A stretch of 63,305 nt of DNA from NCBI GenBank assembly GCA_044433325.1, contig JAWXTT010000002.1:1-63305 (forward strand), read 5' to 3'. Every line of letters begins with the position of its first letter. Position 1 is the stretch's first letter. The position numbers were made by a program, and so were the translations under genes. Below are positions 52,197-61,513 of the stretch, piece by piece. Under the pieces are notes generated by a model that was not told the DNA's origin, made no database searches, and worked only from the letters and a program-made list of their open reading frames with translations. Source of the DNA: HGM05232 sp044433325. GTDB taxonomy: Bacteria > Bacteroidota > Bacteroidia > Bacteroidales > Muribaculaceae.

Positions 52197-53495
52197 ATGA
52201 AAAAATATTGGGATGAAATTGAGTGTGCAGACCGTGAAGAGATTGAAATGTTACAATCAATGCGCCTGCGCAAAATGGTGGAACGTATCTATAACAATGT
52301 TCCATTCTATAAAAAAGCATTGGACGATGCAGGTATTAACCCAAAGGATATCAAACATGTTAGTCAGCTAAAAGATTTACCATTTACTTATAAATCTGAC
52401 TTACGTGATAACTATCCATTCGGTTTGTTTGCTACTCCACAAAGTGAGGTTGTACGTGTACACGCCTCAAGTGGTACTACAGGTAAATCAACAGTAGTAG
52501 GTTACACTAAATATGATGTGGATATGTGGGCTGAGGTTGTAGCTCGTTCATTAACTATGGCAGGTGTTGGCGAAAAGGATATAGTACAAGTAGCTTATGG
52601 TTATGGTTTGTTTACTGGTGGTTTAGGGTTACACTATGGTGTTGAGAAGGTAGGAGCTTCGGTTATTCCAATCTCAGCAGGTAACACTAAAAGACAGATA
52701 CAACTATATGAAGACTTCGGAACTACTGCCTTTGCATGTACTCCATCTTATGCAGCATTCTTAGCTGAAACTATTGATGCTAAGGGAATCGTTGATAATT
52801 TGAAACTTAAATGCGCCCTATTAGGTGCTGAGCCTTGGACTGAGGAGATGCGTCGCTTTATCGAAGAGAAGATGAAAATCAAAGCGTATAACATCTATGG
52901 TTTAAGTGAAATTATAGGTCCTGGAGTTTCTATGGAGTGTGAATGTCAAAATGGTAGCCACGTATTTGAAGATCATTTTATCCCTGAAATTATCGACCCT
53001 AAAACTGGCGAGGTATTACCTTATGGTGAAGTGGGTGAGCTAGTATTTACAACTATTACTAAGGAGGCTATGCCACTATTGCGTTACCGCACACGTGACC
53101 TTTGTAGTTTGACTATTGAGAAGTGTGAGTGTGGTCGTACCATGGTGCGTATGGGACGTATCTTAGGACGTAGTGATGATATGCTAATTATTCGTGGTGT
53201 AAATGTATTCCCATCACAGGTTGAGGCGGTTCTTATGGACTTAGAGGAGGCTTCTCCTAACTACTTAATCACTGTTGACCGTGTTAACAATCTTGACACT
53301 ATGGAGATTAAAGTGGAATTAAACGAGAAATTCTGGACAACTGAAATCAAAGAGATTGAACGTTTAAAGAAACGTATCGCACAGAATGTACATAGCCTAT
53401 TAGGTATTAATGCAACAATTAAACTGGTTGAACCTAATTCATTGACACGTTCTGAGGGTAAAGCAGTAAGAGTAATAGATAATAGACCTAAATAA
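52197..53495 (+). CDS. paaK: Phenylacetate-CoA ligase
   Basis: An adenylate-forming enzyme joining phenylacetate (or related aryl acids) to CoA. 432 residues, the standard length, with HASSGTTGKSTVVGYT (P-loop), YGLSEIIGPG, and LRYRTRDL. In fermenters of this group the reverse direction (aryl-acetyl-CoA to acid plus ATP) with IorAB conserves energy from aromatic amino acids; that direction is inferred from the operon. ACT and thioesterase genes follow. Confidence 0.95.
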   Translation: MKKYWDEIECADREEIEMLQSMRLRKMVERIYNNVPFYKKALDDAGINPKDIKHVSQLKDLPFTYKSDLRDNYPFGLFATPQSEVVRVHASSGTTGKSTVVGYTKYDVDMWAEVVARSLTMAGVGEKDIVQVAYGYGLFTGGLGLHYGVEKVGASVIPISAGNTKRQIQLYEDFGTTAFACTPSYAAFLAETIDAKGIVDNLKLKCALLGAEPWTEEMRRFIEEKMKIKAYNIYGLSEIIGPGVSMECECQNGSHVFEDHFIPEIIDPKTGEVLPYGEVGELVFTTITKEAMPLLRYRTRDLCSLTIEKCECGRTMVRMGRILGRSDDMLIIRGVNVFPSQVEAVLMDLEEASPNYLITVDRVNNLDTMEIKVELNEKFWTTEIKEIERLKKRIAQNVHSLLGINATIKLVEPNSLTRSEGKAVRVIDNRPK

Positions 53496-53503
53496 CTGAT
53501 ATT

Positions 53504-53932
53504 ATGATTATACAACAATTATCAATCTTCCTAGAGGATAAAACTGGGAGTTTAGAGCGAGTAACAAATATATTAGCTCAACATGGAATTAGCATGTCAG
53601 CATTCTGTGTAGCTGATGCAACTGATTATGGTATCTTACGTATGATTGTCAGCTCACCTGAAAAGGCTGTTGAGGTTTTACGCGCTAATAACCTTTCAGT
53701 AAACTCAGTGGGTGTAATTTGTATTAAGATGAAGAATGTAGCTGGTGCATTGAATATTGCGTTAAAGGTATTATCAGATAATGGAATTAGCATTGACTAT
53801 ATGTATGCTTTTACTAATAGTGCCGAAGCTGATGTAGCTATGGCGGTAATTCATACCTCTGATTCAGCTAAAGCGGTTGAGATACTTGAAGCAAATGATG
53901 TGGAGCTAATAGCTTCAAACGAGATTAAATAA
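53504..53932 (+). CDS. Tandem ACT-domain protein
   Basis: 142 residues with two ACT domains: about 1-65 (QQLSIFLEDKTGSLERVTNI) and about 70-140 (VAGALNIALKVLSDNGISID). ACT domains bind amino acids; this gene between an aryl-CoA ligase and a thioesterase probably senses an aromatic amino acid and regulates the pathway. It has no catalytic domain. Spacing of eight bases upstream and one downstream. Confidence 0.92.
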   Translation: MIIQQLSIFLEDKTGSLERVTNILAQHGISMSAFCVADATDYGILRMIVSSPEKAVEVLRANNLSVNSVGVICIKMKNVAGALNIALKVLSDNGISIDYMYAFTNSAEADVAMAVIHTSDSAKAVEILEANDVELIASNEIK

Positions 53933-53933
53933 T

Positions 53934-54344
53934 ATGGGAAAGTTTAAAAGCCTTGAGGATGTTCGCAAATTCTTTGAAGGTGATAAATTAGCGGCATCAC
54001 TAGGTATGTCTATTGACGAGGTTAGCGAGGGTCGTTGTGTGGTTAATTGCACAATAGCCGAAACTATGCATAATGGGGCAGGTACGCTACATGGTGGATT
54101 GATATTCACATTAGCAGACTTTGCAGCAGCAGTAGCAGCTAACTATTACGGTGTGTTATCTGTAACAATAAATTCGTCAGTATCATATTACAAGGCAATC
54201 TCAAGTGGAGTAGTAACAGCCATAGCAACTGTTAATGCTCGCACTAACCGCCTATGTCACCTAACCGTATCAATAAAAAACGGAGAGGATGAAATAGCCG
54301 AATTTAAAAGCACATTCTACGTCACAGGCAAAGAGATAGCGTAA
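53934..54344 (+). CDS. PaaI-type hotdog-fold thioesterase
   Basis: 136 residues. The hotdog signature HNGAGTLHGGLIFTLADFAA contains the catalytic acid-bearing helix of the PaaI family, which hydrolyses phenylacetyl-CoA and its derivatives. It is the last gene of the iorAB-paaK operon and may recycle CoA when the ligase is saturated. A terminator follows at 54371. Confidence 0.92.
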   Translation: MGKFKSLEDVRKFFEGDKLAASLGMSIDEVSEGRCVVNCTIAETMHNGAGTLHGGLIFTLADFAAAVAANYYGVLSVTINSSVSYYKAISSGVVTAIATVNARTNRLCHLTVSIKNGEDEIAEFKSTFYVTGKEIA

Positions 54345-54370
54345 CACAGCTACCAACTTAATAAAAAACC

Positions 54371-54417
54371 AAAGCGGTTAATATATGGAAATCCCCAATA
54401 TTAACCGCTTTTAGTTC
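54371..54417 (+). terminator. Intrinsic terminator after the iorAB operon
   Basis: AAAGCGGTTAATAT pairs with AATATTAACCGCTTT, loop of about 13 bases, then TTAGTT. The rest of the gene-free interval (54345-54703) holds fragments of both repeat families and a second terminator. Confidence 0.8.
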
Positions 54418-54464
54418 TCTAAAATGGTATATACAAGCATATTTGCGCTCAGATTATATTTGGA

Positions 54465-54510
54465 AGCATCAAAATAGAAAAGCGTTAAAATTCAATTTTT
54501 AGAAGTCCCC
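54465..54510 (+). repeat. Right-end fragment of family A
   Basis: AGCATCAAAATAGAAAAGCG through TTTTTAGAAGTCCCC, matching the last 46 bases of the 161-bp element with one difference (GCATC where the full copies have GTATC). The left part is missing. Confidence 0.8.
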
Positions 54511-54527
54511 ATAAGCTAGTTATAGCA

Positions 54528-54566
54528 AAGGGGGTAATCCCTATTCTCGGACTACCCCCTTTTTTG
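54528..54566 (+). terminator. Second intrinsic terminator
   Basis: AAGGGGGTA pairs with TACCCCCTT and is followed by six T. A -7 element TATATTTG (54455-54462) lies upstream, so a short transcript of about 95 bases across the family A fragment is possible. Confidence 0.75.
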
Positions 54567-54597
54567 GGAATTTATCTAAATGTAGATATGTATTATT

Positions 54598-54703
54598 TAG
54601 AATAGCGTAGTGTTAAAACCTGATTTATCAAAATCTTATCTTAAAGATTGATGAAACAGTATTTATATCCACTTGCTATTATTTGTAAAGCTCAGTTTTA
54701 GAA
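54598..54703. repeat. Decayed family B element
   Basis: Contains AAAACCTGATTTATCAAAAT, TTAAAGATTGATGAAACAGT and ends CTCAGTTTTAGAACTA. Parts recur at 9309, 16171 and 28302. It abuts the fba stop codon on the minus strand (54704). Confidence 0.55.
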
Positions 54704-55699
54704 CTATGCTTTACCTGCGCTACCTAATACAGCTTCGATTTTGTGTTTGTAAAGTTTTTCCATGTTGTCACGAGCTGGACCTAAGTATTTACGTGGGTCA
54801 AATTCAGCTGGTTTAGTTGCAAATACTTCACGTACAGCAGCTGTCATAGCTAGACGGCTATCTGAGTCGATATTGATTTTACATACAGCAGAAGCAGCAG
54901 CTTTGCGTAACCATTCTTCAGGAATACCGATAGCATCCTTCATAGCACCACCATATTTGTTTATAGTAGCAACTTCATCTTGTGGAACTGAAGATGAGCC
55001 GTGAAGTACGATTGGGAATCCAGGTAATTCTTTTTCAACACCTTCTAATACGTCGAAACGTAGCATAGGAGGAACTAATGTACCATCAGCAGCTACTTCA
55101 CATTGTTCTGGTTTGAACTTGTTAGCACCGTGAGATGTACCGATAGAGATAGCTAAACTATCGCAACCAGTTTTAGTTACGAAGTCAACAACCTCTTCTG
55201 GACGAGTGTATGTGTGCTCTTCAGCAGATACTTCATCCTCAACACCAGCTAATACACCTAGTTCACCTTCAACTGTTACATCGTATTGGTGAGCGAAGTC
55301 AACTACTTTCTTAGTTAATGCAACGTTTTCATCATATGATAGGTGTGAACCATCAATCATAACTGATGAGAAACCAGTTTCGATACAAGCTTTACAAGTT
55401 TCAAAGCTATCACCGTGGTCAAGGTGAAGAACGATTTGTGGTTTTTCCCAACCTAGTTCTTGTGCATAAGCAACAGCACCTTCAGCCATATAGCGAAGTA
55501 GTGTACCGTTAGCGTAAGCGCGAGCACCTTTAGATACTTGAAGAATAACTGGAGATTTAGTTGAAGCAGCAGCTTTAACGATTGCTTGTAATTGCTCCAT
55601 GTTGTTGAAATTGAAAGCTGGGATAGCATATCCGCCTTCAATAGCTTTAGCAAACATATCTTTAGTGTTTACTAAGCCTAAGTCTTTGTAATTTACCAT
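54704..55699 (-). CDS. fba: Class II fructose-bisphosphate aldolase
   Basis: Zinc-dependent glycolytic aldolase, 331 residues. Zinc ligands and substrate loop appear as VLHLDHGDSFETC, GSHLSYDENVALT, AISIGTSHGANKF and VLHGSSSVP. The family member is the longer Bacteroidetes type. Codon use (CTT, TTC, AAC, GCA) indicates high expression. Monocistronic; the minus-strand -7-like TAATTTTG (55787-55794) is the best promoter candidate. Confidence 0.97.
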   Translation of the reverse strand: MVNYKDLGLVNTKDMFAKAIEGGYAIPAFNFNNMEQLQAIVKAAASTKSPVILQVSKGARAYANGTLLRYMAEGAVAYAQELGWEKPQIVLHLDHGDSFETCKACIETGFSSVMIDGSHLSYDENVALTKKVVDFAHQYDVTVEGELGVLAGVEDEVSAEEHTYTRPEEVVDFVTKTGCDSLAISIGTSHGANKFKPEQCEVAADGTLVPPMLRFDVLEGVEKELPGFPIVLHGSSSVPQDEVATINKYGGAMKDAIGIPEEWLRKAAASAVCKINIDSDSRLAMTAAVREVFATKPAEFDPRKYLGPARDNMEKLYKHKIEAVLGSAGKA

Positions 55700-55909
55700 T
55701 GGACTTAAATTTTTATTATGTGAATAATTTGTTTATTTTCTCAAATTTGGGATAAGTATTCATTATCCCTATATACCTATTCGGTGCAAAATTATAAAAT
55801 TTTTTTCGTATTTGTAATAAATTGTACCTGATATTTTAGTTATTGACAATTAATAATTAATTTTGTTTGTTGATTAGGATTGTCAAATTAATTAATATAA
55901 TAGTTATAT

Positions 55910-57808
55910 ATGAGAAAATGGCGCATTGAGGATAGTGCTGAACTATATAATATCAATGGTTGGGGATTGAAATATTTCTCAATCAATGAGAAGGGTCATG
56001 TAATTGTTACTCCACGTCAAGAGTATGCATCAGTTGATATAAAGGAGGTTATGGATGAACTTCAGGTGCGTGATATTACTTCACCTGTATTGATTCGTTT
56101 CCCTGATATTCTGGATAATAGGATTGAAAAGATTTCGCGATGCTTTAAACAAGCAGCTGAAACTTATTCATATACGGCTGACAATTTTGTGATCTACCCA
56201 ATTAAAGTAAACCAAATGCGCCAAGTGGTGGAGGAGATTGTAAGTCATGGTAAAAAATTCAATATTGGACTAGAGGCTGGTTCAAAGCCTGAACTTCACG
56301 CGGTATTAGCTATTAATATTGCGGAACAGTCACTGATTATATGTAACGGCTATAAGGATGAGGATTATGTTGAGTTAGCACTTTTGGCACAAAAGATGGG
56401 TCGTCGTATCTTCCTAGTAGTTGAGAAGATGAATGAGCTTAAACTGATTGCTGATGTAGCTAAAAGACTTAAAATACGTCCAAATCTAGGTATTCGTATT
56501 AAATTATCTAGTTCAGGTAGTGGCAAATGGGAGGAGTCAGGTGGTGACCAAAGTAAGTTTGGTTTAAATTCGAGTGAACTGCTTGAGGCGTTAGACTTCC
56601 TAGATAAAAGGGATATGCGTGATTGCTTGAAGTTGATCCATTTCCATATAGGTAGTCAGATTACTAAGATACGTCGTATCAAGAATGCGTTGCGTGAGGC
56701 AGCCCAATTCTATGTGCAACTGTGCCGTATGGAGTACGATATAGACTTTATAGATATAGGTGGTGGCTTAGGGGTTGACTATGATGGTACGCGTAGTAGC
56801 TCTAGTGGTAGCTCTATGAATTACTCTATTCAGGAGTATGTGAATGACTCAATCTCAGCACTTGTTGATGCTTGTAGTAAGAATGAACTTAAACAACCTA
56901 ATATCATCACTGAATCGGGTCGTTCATTGACAGCTCATCATTCGGTGTTAATTTTTGAGGCGTTAGAGGCTGCCAAACTTCCTGTTTGGGAGGAGGATCG
57001 CGCTGTAACCGAAGATGATCATGAATTAGTACGCGAATTATATAATATATGGGATAAGATAAATCCAGCACGTGTATTTGAGGATTGGCACGATGCGTTG
57101 CAGATTAAGGATGAAGCTCTAGATTTATTCAGTCTAGGGATGTTAGATTTACGCACACGAGCTATGGTCGAGAAACTATTCTGGTCTATTGCACGTGATG
57201 TTAGTGATATCGCTAAGGGGTTGAAACATGCACCAGAGGAGTTAAGGCAGGTAAATAAACTTCTTCCTGATAAATACTTCTGTAACTTCTCACTCTTCCA
57301 ATCATTGCCAGATTCATGGGCTATTGATCAGGTATTCCCTATTATGCCTATCTCACGATTAGATGAACGCCCTACCAGAACTGCAACTCTACAAGATATT
57401 ACTTGTGATTCGGATGGTAAGATTTCAAATTTCATCACAGCTAATGGTATTCAAACATCGTTACCTGTACACCAAATCAAAGCCAGTGAACCATATTATA
57501 TGGGTGTGTTTTTAGTAGGTGCCTATCAAGAGATTCTTGGGGATATGCACAACCTATTTGGTGATACTAACGCTGTACATATTAGTGTATATAAAGATAA
57601 ATATGAGATAGATCAAATTATCGATGGTGAAACAGTGGCTGAGGTATTAGACTATGTGCAATATAACCCTAAAAAGTTAGTACGTAATGTCGAGGCTTGG
57701 GTGACCGCATCAATGAAATCGGGACGTATCTCACCAGAGGAGGGTCGCGAGTTTCTTAGTAATTATCGCTCAGGATTATATGGATATACCTATCTAGAAA
57801 AAGATTAA
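55910..57808 (+). CDS. speA: Biosynthetic arginine decarboxylase
   Basis: Produces agmatine from arginine for polyamine synthesis; PLP-dependent fold III enzyme. 632 residues. The PLP lysine is in YPIKVNQMRQVV, with LKLIHFHIGSQI, FIDIGGGLGVDYDG and TESGRSLTAHHSVL, followed by an inserted four-helix region and the C-terminal VGAYQEILGDMHNLFGDTNA. It is slightly shorter than E. coli SpeA (658). truA follows five bases after the stop. Confidence 0.96.
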   Translation: MRKWRIEDSAELYNINGWGLKYFSINEKGHVIVTPRQEYASVDIKEVMDELQVRDITSPVLIRFPDILDNRIEKISRCFKQAAETYSYTADNFVIYPIKVNQMRQVVEEIVSHGKKFNIGLEAGSKPELHAVLAINIAEQSLIICNGYKDEDYVELALLAQKMGRRIFLVVEKMNELKLIADVAKRLKIRPNLGIRIKLSSSGSGKWEESGGDQSKFGLNSSELLEALDFLDKRDMRDCLKLIHFHIGSQITKIRRIKNALREAAQFYVQLCRMEYDIDFIDIGGGLGVDYDGTRSSSSGSSMNYSIQEYVNDSISALVDACSKNELKQPNIITESGRSLTAHHSVLIFEALEAAKLPVWEEDRAVTEDDHELVRELYNIWDKINPARVFEDWHDALQIKDEALDLFSLGMLDLRTRAMVEKLFWSIARDVSDIAKGLKHAPEELRQVNKLLPDKYFCNFSLFQSLPDSWAIDQVFPIMPISRLDERPTRTATLQDITCDSDGKISNFITANGIQTSLPVHQIKASEPYYMGVFLVGAYQEILGDMHNLFGDTNAVHISVYKDKYEIDQIIDGETVAEVLDYVQYNPKKLVRNVEAWVTASMKSGRISPEEGREFLSNYRSGLYGYTYLEKD

Positions 57809-57813
57809 TATCA

Positions 57814-58569
57814 TTGGCAAATAGATATTTCATAAAATTAGCTTATAATGGCGCACCTTATCATGGGTGGCAGTCACAACCTAATGCATTATCGGTTCAG
57901 CAAACTATTGAGGAGGCTCTCAGTAAAATATTGCGCGAACCGATAGCAATAGTTGGTGCAGGACGCACAGATGCGGGGGTTAATGCTGCTATGATGATAG
58001 CCCATTTTGATATCACTAATCCTATTGTGGATACTGCTCCGCTAATACGTAGCTTAAATTCAATCATTGGTCGTGATATCGCTATTTATGCTATTGCTCC
58101 TGTTGCTGGGGATGCTCATGCGCGCTTTGATGCAACTAGTCGTAGTTATAAATATTACGTGCATACATGTAAATCACCATTTAAATACGCTAATAGTTGC
58201 TTAATACCTTATGCAACAGATTTTGAAGCGATGAATCGTGCGGCTAAGGAGTTATATCGCTATACTGACTTTACTAGTTTCAGCAAGCTACACACCGATG
58301 TAGCCACCAATAACTGTAAAGTAACCTATGCAAAGTGGAGCGAAATTGCCGACGGTGAGTGGGTGTTTACCATAACAGCAGATAGATTTCTGCGTAATAT
58401 GGTACGCGCCATAGTAGGGACACTCCTAGAGGTGGGACGTGGCAAAATATCGGTAGAGCAATTCTGTGAAATCGTAGAGAGTAAAGACCGTTGCAAAGCA
58501 GGAACATCCGTAATAGGTGAGGCTCTATTTCTATGGGATATCCAATATCCCTATAAGCTACCGTTATAA
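57814..58569 (+). CDS. truA: tRNA pseudouridine synthase A
   Basis: Modifies uridines 38-40 in tRNA anticodon arms. 251 residues with LAYNGAPYHGWQSQPN, the catalytic-Asp segment GAGRTDAGVNA and DRFLRNMVRAIVGTLLEVG. The only suitable start is a TTG at 57814. The last 107 bases up to 58556 are repeated exactly at 60781-60887, after the restriction-modification genes. The tail here reads QYPYKLPL; the distal copy would have continued QYPYKILF. The enzyme itself is intact. Confidence 0.95.
   Translation: MANRYFIKLAYNGAPYHGWQSQPNALSVQQTIEEALSKILREPIAIVGAGRTDAGVNAAMMIAHFDITNPIVDTAPLIRSLNSIIGRDIAIYAIAPVAGDAHARFDATSRSYKYYVHTCKSPFKYANSCLIPYATDFEAMNRAAKELYRYTDFTSFSKLHTDVATNNCKVTYAKWSEIADGEWVFTITADRFLRNMVRAIVGTLLEVGRGKISVEQFCEIVESKDRCKAGTSVIGEALFLWDIQYPYKLPL
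58450..58556 (+). repeat. 107-bp direct repeat, proximal copy (in truA)
   Basis: Starts TCGGTAGAGCAATTCTGTGA and ends CCAATATCCCTATAA. It is identical over all 107 bases to 60781-60887. Together the two copies bracket the restriction-modification pair. Confidence 0.97.
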
Positions 58570-58630
58570 TTGATTAAAATTTGGATATCATAGAAACTAT
58601 CTATATATTAGCAGGTAAATTACAATTGTT

Positions 58631-59287
58631 ATGACAATAAATCAACTTATACAAGCCGCTAAAGAGTTTTGTGTTACCGAAGATAATCTTTATTATGCCA
58701 ATTTATATGGGGTTACAGATGGTAAGGCTATTGGTACTTTTGTGGAACATAGATTTCAGGATTTTTTAGCAAATAATTACTCATTCCAAAAAGGTAGCTC
58801 TGCTAAAGGATTGGATTTGCCGTTGTTAAATACAGATATAAAAGTTACATCTATAAAGCAACCTCAATCTAGTTGTCCATTTAAGAATAGTAGTCAAAAA
58901 ATATTTGGATTAGGATATAATTTAATTCTATTTGTTTATAATAAAATAGACTGTGACAGTACGAAAAAGGGTGCGCTAAATTATTTATCATGTACATTTA
59001 TTGATAAAAGTAGAACAGCGGATTATCAAACCACAACTGGGATTGTTAATATAATCAATAACAATGGTAATAGCGATGATATTTTTGCATTTTTAAGCAA
59101 TCATAATATTCCTGCTGATGATGTTACGCTAGCAAATATGGCTGAAGAAATTTTAAAAAATCCACCTCAAATAGGCTATTTAACGATATCAAATGCGCTA
59201 CAATGGAGATTGCAATACAAAAGAGTTGTTGAACTAAGTGAGGAGATAAACGGCATTACTAATATAGTAAGATATGGGTCAAAATAG
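58631..59287 (+). CDS. Type II restriction endonuclease
   Basis: 218 residues. A PD-(D/E)xK-type core is visible: SSAKGLDLPLLNTDIKVTSI supplies the Asp and D-x-K, followed by KQPQSSCPFKNSSQKIFGLG, a stretch I associate with Type II restriction enzymes of this architecture. Codon use is more A/T-rich than in truA, in line with transfer. It overlaps the methyltransferase by 14 bases. Recognition site unknown. The pair lies inside a duplicated truA end. Confidence 0.8.
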   Translation: MTINQLIQAAKEFCVTEDNLYYANLYGVTDGKAIGTFVEHRFQDFLANNYSFQKGSSAKGLDLPLLNTDIKVTSIKQPQSSCPFKNSSQKIFGLGYNLILFVYNKIDCDSTKKGALNYLSCTFIDKSRTADYQTTTGIVNIINNNGNSDDIFAFLSNHNIPADDVTLANMAEEILKNPPQIGYLTISNALQWRLQYKRVVELSEEINGITNIVRYGSK

Positions 59288-60773
59288 AAAAGAATTTGGA
59301 GATTGGCAGACTGATTATAAATTTGCTCTATATGTATGTTCGTTTTTAAAAAAACAGGGAATTAATCCAAAGGTTATAGTTGAACCTACATGCGGTAAGG
59401 GTAATTTTATTAAGGCGGCATTAGATGTATTTAGCTCTATCGGAACTATATATGCCATAGATACATACAAGCCATATATAGATGAGGTATTTCAGTTGTC
59501 TGAACAATATTCTGACGTTAAATTTAATATTTATCATGATAATATTTTTAATTTTGATTTCTCATCAATAACGGAAAGTGATGTTTTATTTATAGGTAAC
59601 CCGCCTTGGGTTACAACTAGCAAGTTAGGTGAAATTAACTCTTCAAATATACCTGCTAAATCAAATTTTAAAGGGAATAATGGTTGTGATGCAATTACAG
59701 GTAAAGGTAATTTTGATATAGCAGAATATATTTTACTAAAAATAATACAGGAGAGGCAACATCTAAAAGGAAAGATTGCATTTCTTGTCAAAAATAACGT
59801 TATAAAAAACCTTACGATTAATAAAACTTACTATGGTTATGGTTTGACTAATTTGCACCAATTTGAATTTGATTCTTTGAAAGAGTTTAATGTTTCAGTT
59901 AATGCGTCTTTGTTTTTAGGTGAGATTTCAGATATAAACAAAGAGAATATTTGTAAAGCATATAATTTATATTCAAATAATTATCTTAGAACATTTGGAT
60001 TAGTAGGAGATAGGGTTGTAAGTAATGTTCAGAAATATAATAGCACATCAGATATTGATGGTTTCTCCCCTTTAGAATGGCGTTCAGGATTAAAGCATGA
60101 TTGTGCAAAGGTAATGGAGTTAACGCTGTCGAATAATGGGTTTACTAATGGTTTTGGCGAGGAATATGATTTAGAGTTGGATGATATATATCCATTGATT
60201 AAAAGTTCAGATATTAAAAAAGATAGTATAGCTGAGGTCAAAAAGCATGTTATTGTTACTCAACATAAGAGTGGAGATAGTACGGATAGTTTAGCGATTA
60301 CTTCACCCGCATTGTATAGGTATTTATTAGGGTATTCAGATTTTTTAGATGGTCGTAAAAGTTCTATATATAAGGGAAAGCCTAGATTTAGCTTGTTTGG
60401 AATAGGAGAGTACTCGTTCAGTTCATATAAAGTCGTAGTTTCTGGATTATATAAACAGATTAGATTTTCTCTTGTAGCTCCTATAGGCAATAAGCCTGTA
60501 ATGCTTGATGATACATGTTATTCAATAGGTTTTGAAAATTTACAGTTTGCAGAAATAACTAGAGATTTACTTAATAGTAGTATCGTAAAGTCGTTTATTG
60601 AATCTATCTCTTTTTCTGATGCAAAGCGAGTTATCAGTAAGGATGTTTTAATGAGAATTGATTTAATTGAGGTTGCCATGCAAATAGGTTATAATAGTTT
60701 AGGGATTTCTAAAGCGGAATTTAATAATTATCTTACATATCTTAAACGAAAAACAAACTCGCTCTTTTCTTAA
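59274..60773 (+). CDS. N6-adenine DNA methyltransferase (Type II modification)
   Basis: 499 residues. Motif X-like FGDWQTDYKFALYVCSFL near the N-terminus, motif I VEPTCGKGNFIKAAL and motif IV NPPW (in VLFIGNPPWVTTSKL) identify a gamma-type adenine methylase; the C-terminal half is the target-recognition part. Protects host DNA from the adjacent nuclease. ATG lies inside the nuclease gene, so the two are co-translated, which is unusual because the nuclease is made first. A/T-rich codons again. Confidence 0.9.
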   Translation: MGQNRKEFGDWQTDYKFALYVCSFLKKQGINPKVIVEPTCGKGNFIKAALDVFSSIGTIYAIDTYKPYIDEVFQLSEQYSDVKFNIYHDNIFNFDFSSITESDVLFIGNPPWVTTSKLGEINSSNIPAKSNFKGNNGCDAITGKGNFDIAEYILLKIIQERQHLKGKIAFLVKNNVIKNLTINKTYYGYGLTNLHQFEFDSLKEFNVSVNASLFLGEISDINKENICKAYNLYSNNYLRTFGLVGDRVVSNVQKYNSTSDIDGFSPLEWRSGLKHDCAKVMELTLSNNGFTNGFGEEYDLELDDIYPLIKSSDIKKDSIAEVKKHVIVTQHKSGDSTDSLAITSPALYRYLLGYSDFLDGRKSSIYKGKPRFSLFGIGEYSFSSYKVVVSGLYKQIRFSLVAPIGNKPVMLDDTCYSIGFENLQFAEITRDLLNSSIVKSFIESISFSDAKRVISKDVLMRIDLIEVAMQIGYNSLGISKAEFNNYLTYLKRKTNSLFS

Positions 60774-60780
60774 TGTGAGT

Positions 60781-60887
60781 TCGGTAGAGCAATTCTGTGA
60801 AATCGTAGAGAGTAAAGACCGTTGCAAAGCAGGAACATCCGTAATAGGTGAGGCTCTATTTCTATGGGATATCCAATATCCCTATAA
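60781..60887 (+). repeat. 107-bp direct repeat, distal copy (truA tail)
   Basis: An exact copy of 58450-58556, starting eight bases after the methyltransferase stop. It is out of context (no start codon) and would encode only the last 35 residues of TruA, ending with KILF and a stop (to 60900). It is the presumed original chromosomal end of truA, or the duplicate produced on insertion. Confidence 0.97.
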
Positions 60888-60964
60888 AATATTATTTTAG
60901 CTCCGAACAAAATCTAACTGTAACTTGTTATTGGATTTTATCTTTATAACTACAATTTAAAGTT

Positions 60965-61513
60965 ATGTCCAATTGGCTAAATATTATTAAGGTGCTAATT
61001 TTATTCTATATCATAGCAGTTATTGTTTATATAGCTAGCGTTGATTGGCTATATCCTAAGCAAATAGTGTCACCTATATATAATATAAATAATGTGACAA
61101 TCATAGACTATAATATTTTAAATGCTGACGGTGATACCGCTAGTCTAAGATATTTTTGGGGAGTTCCATATAGTAATGGTAATGGGGTAATTCCTAGTCA
61201 CGACGAGCGTTTAAAGGTTTTCAGTAGATATCACCCATATGTTATGTATGAAAATATCCCAGATGAGCTAATCATCTGTGGCGAGAAATCTGATTTAATA
61301 ACCCCAGCAGCTGCTATGGTTCAAGTGAAAAGGATAGAGAAATATAGAGAAAACCTAACAGCGGAGGAGCTTAATAATATGATAAAGGAGTGTTGCGATT
61401 GTCAATCGTTAGGTGTCGTAGGCTCACTAGGGGTAAATCTAGTTATGCTAAATTCCCAATTAGATCGCGAAGTTGAGGATTTTGATTCTAGGGGACTTCT
61501 TAAAATCGAATAA
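60965..61513 (+). CDS. Hypothetical membrane-anchored protein
   Basis: 182 residues, not recognised. One N-terminal membrane helix (about 8-26, KVLILFYIIAVIVYIASVDW) followed by a soluble domain; a Cys pair (KECCDCQS) and a Gly/Val stretch near the C-terminus. The last residues (RGLLKIE) and the stop are supplied by the inserted 44-bp repeat at 61491. Without it and one TCTA duplication the protein would end DFDSN. Convergent with recO. Confidence 0.7.
   Translation: MSNWLNIIKVLILFYIIAVIVYIASVDWLYPKQIVSPIYNINNVTIIDYNILNADGDTASLRYFWGVPYSNGNGVIPSHDERLKVFSRYHPYVMYENIPDELIICGEKSDLITPAAAMVQVKRIEKYRENLTAEELNNMIKECCDCQSLGVVGSLGVNLVMLNSQLDREVEDFDSRGLLKIE

Noticed and set aside
58450..60887. att sites of an integrative element
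   Set aside because: A perfect repeat at a gene's 3' end resembles att duplication, but the segment has no integrase or excisionase and truA is protein-coding; long target duplication fits better. An integrase acting in trans is not excluded.
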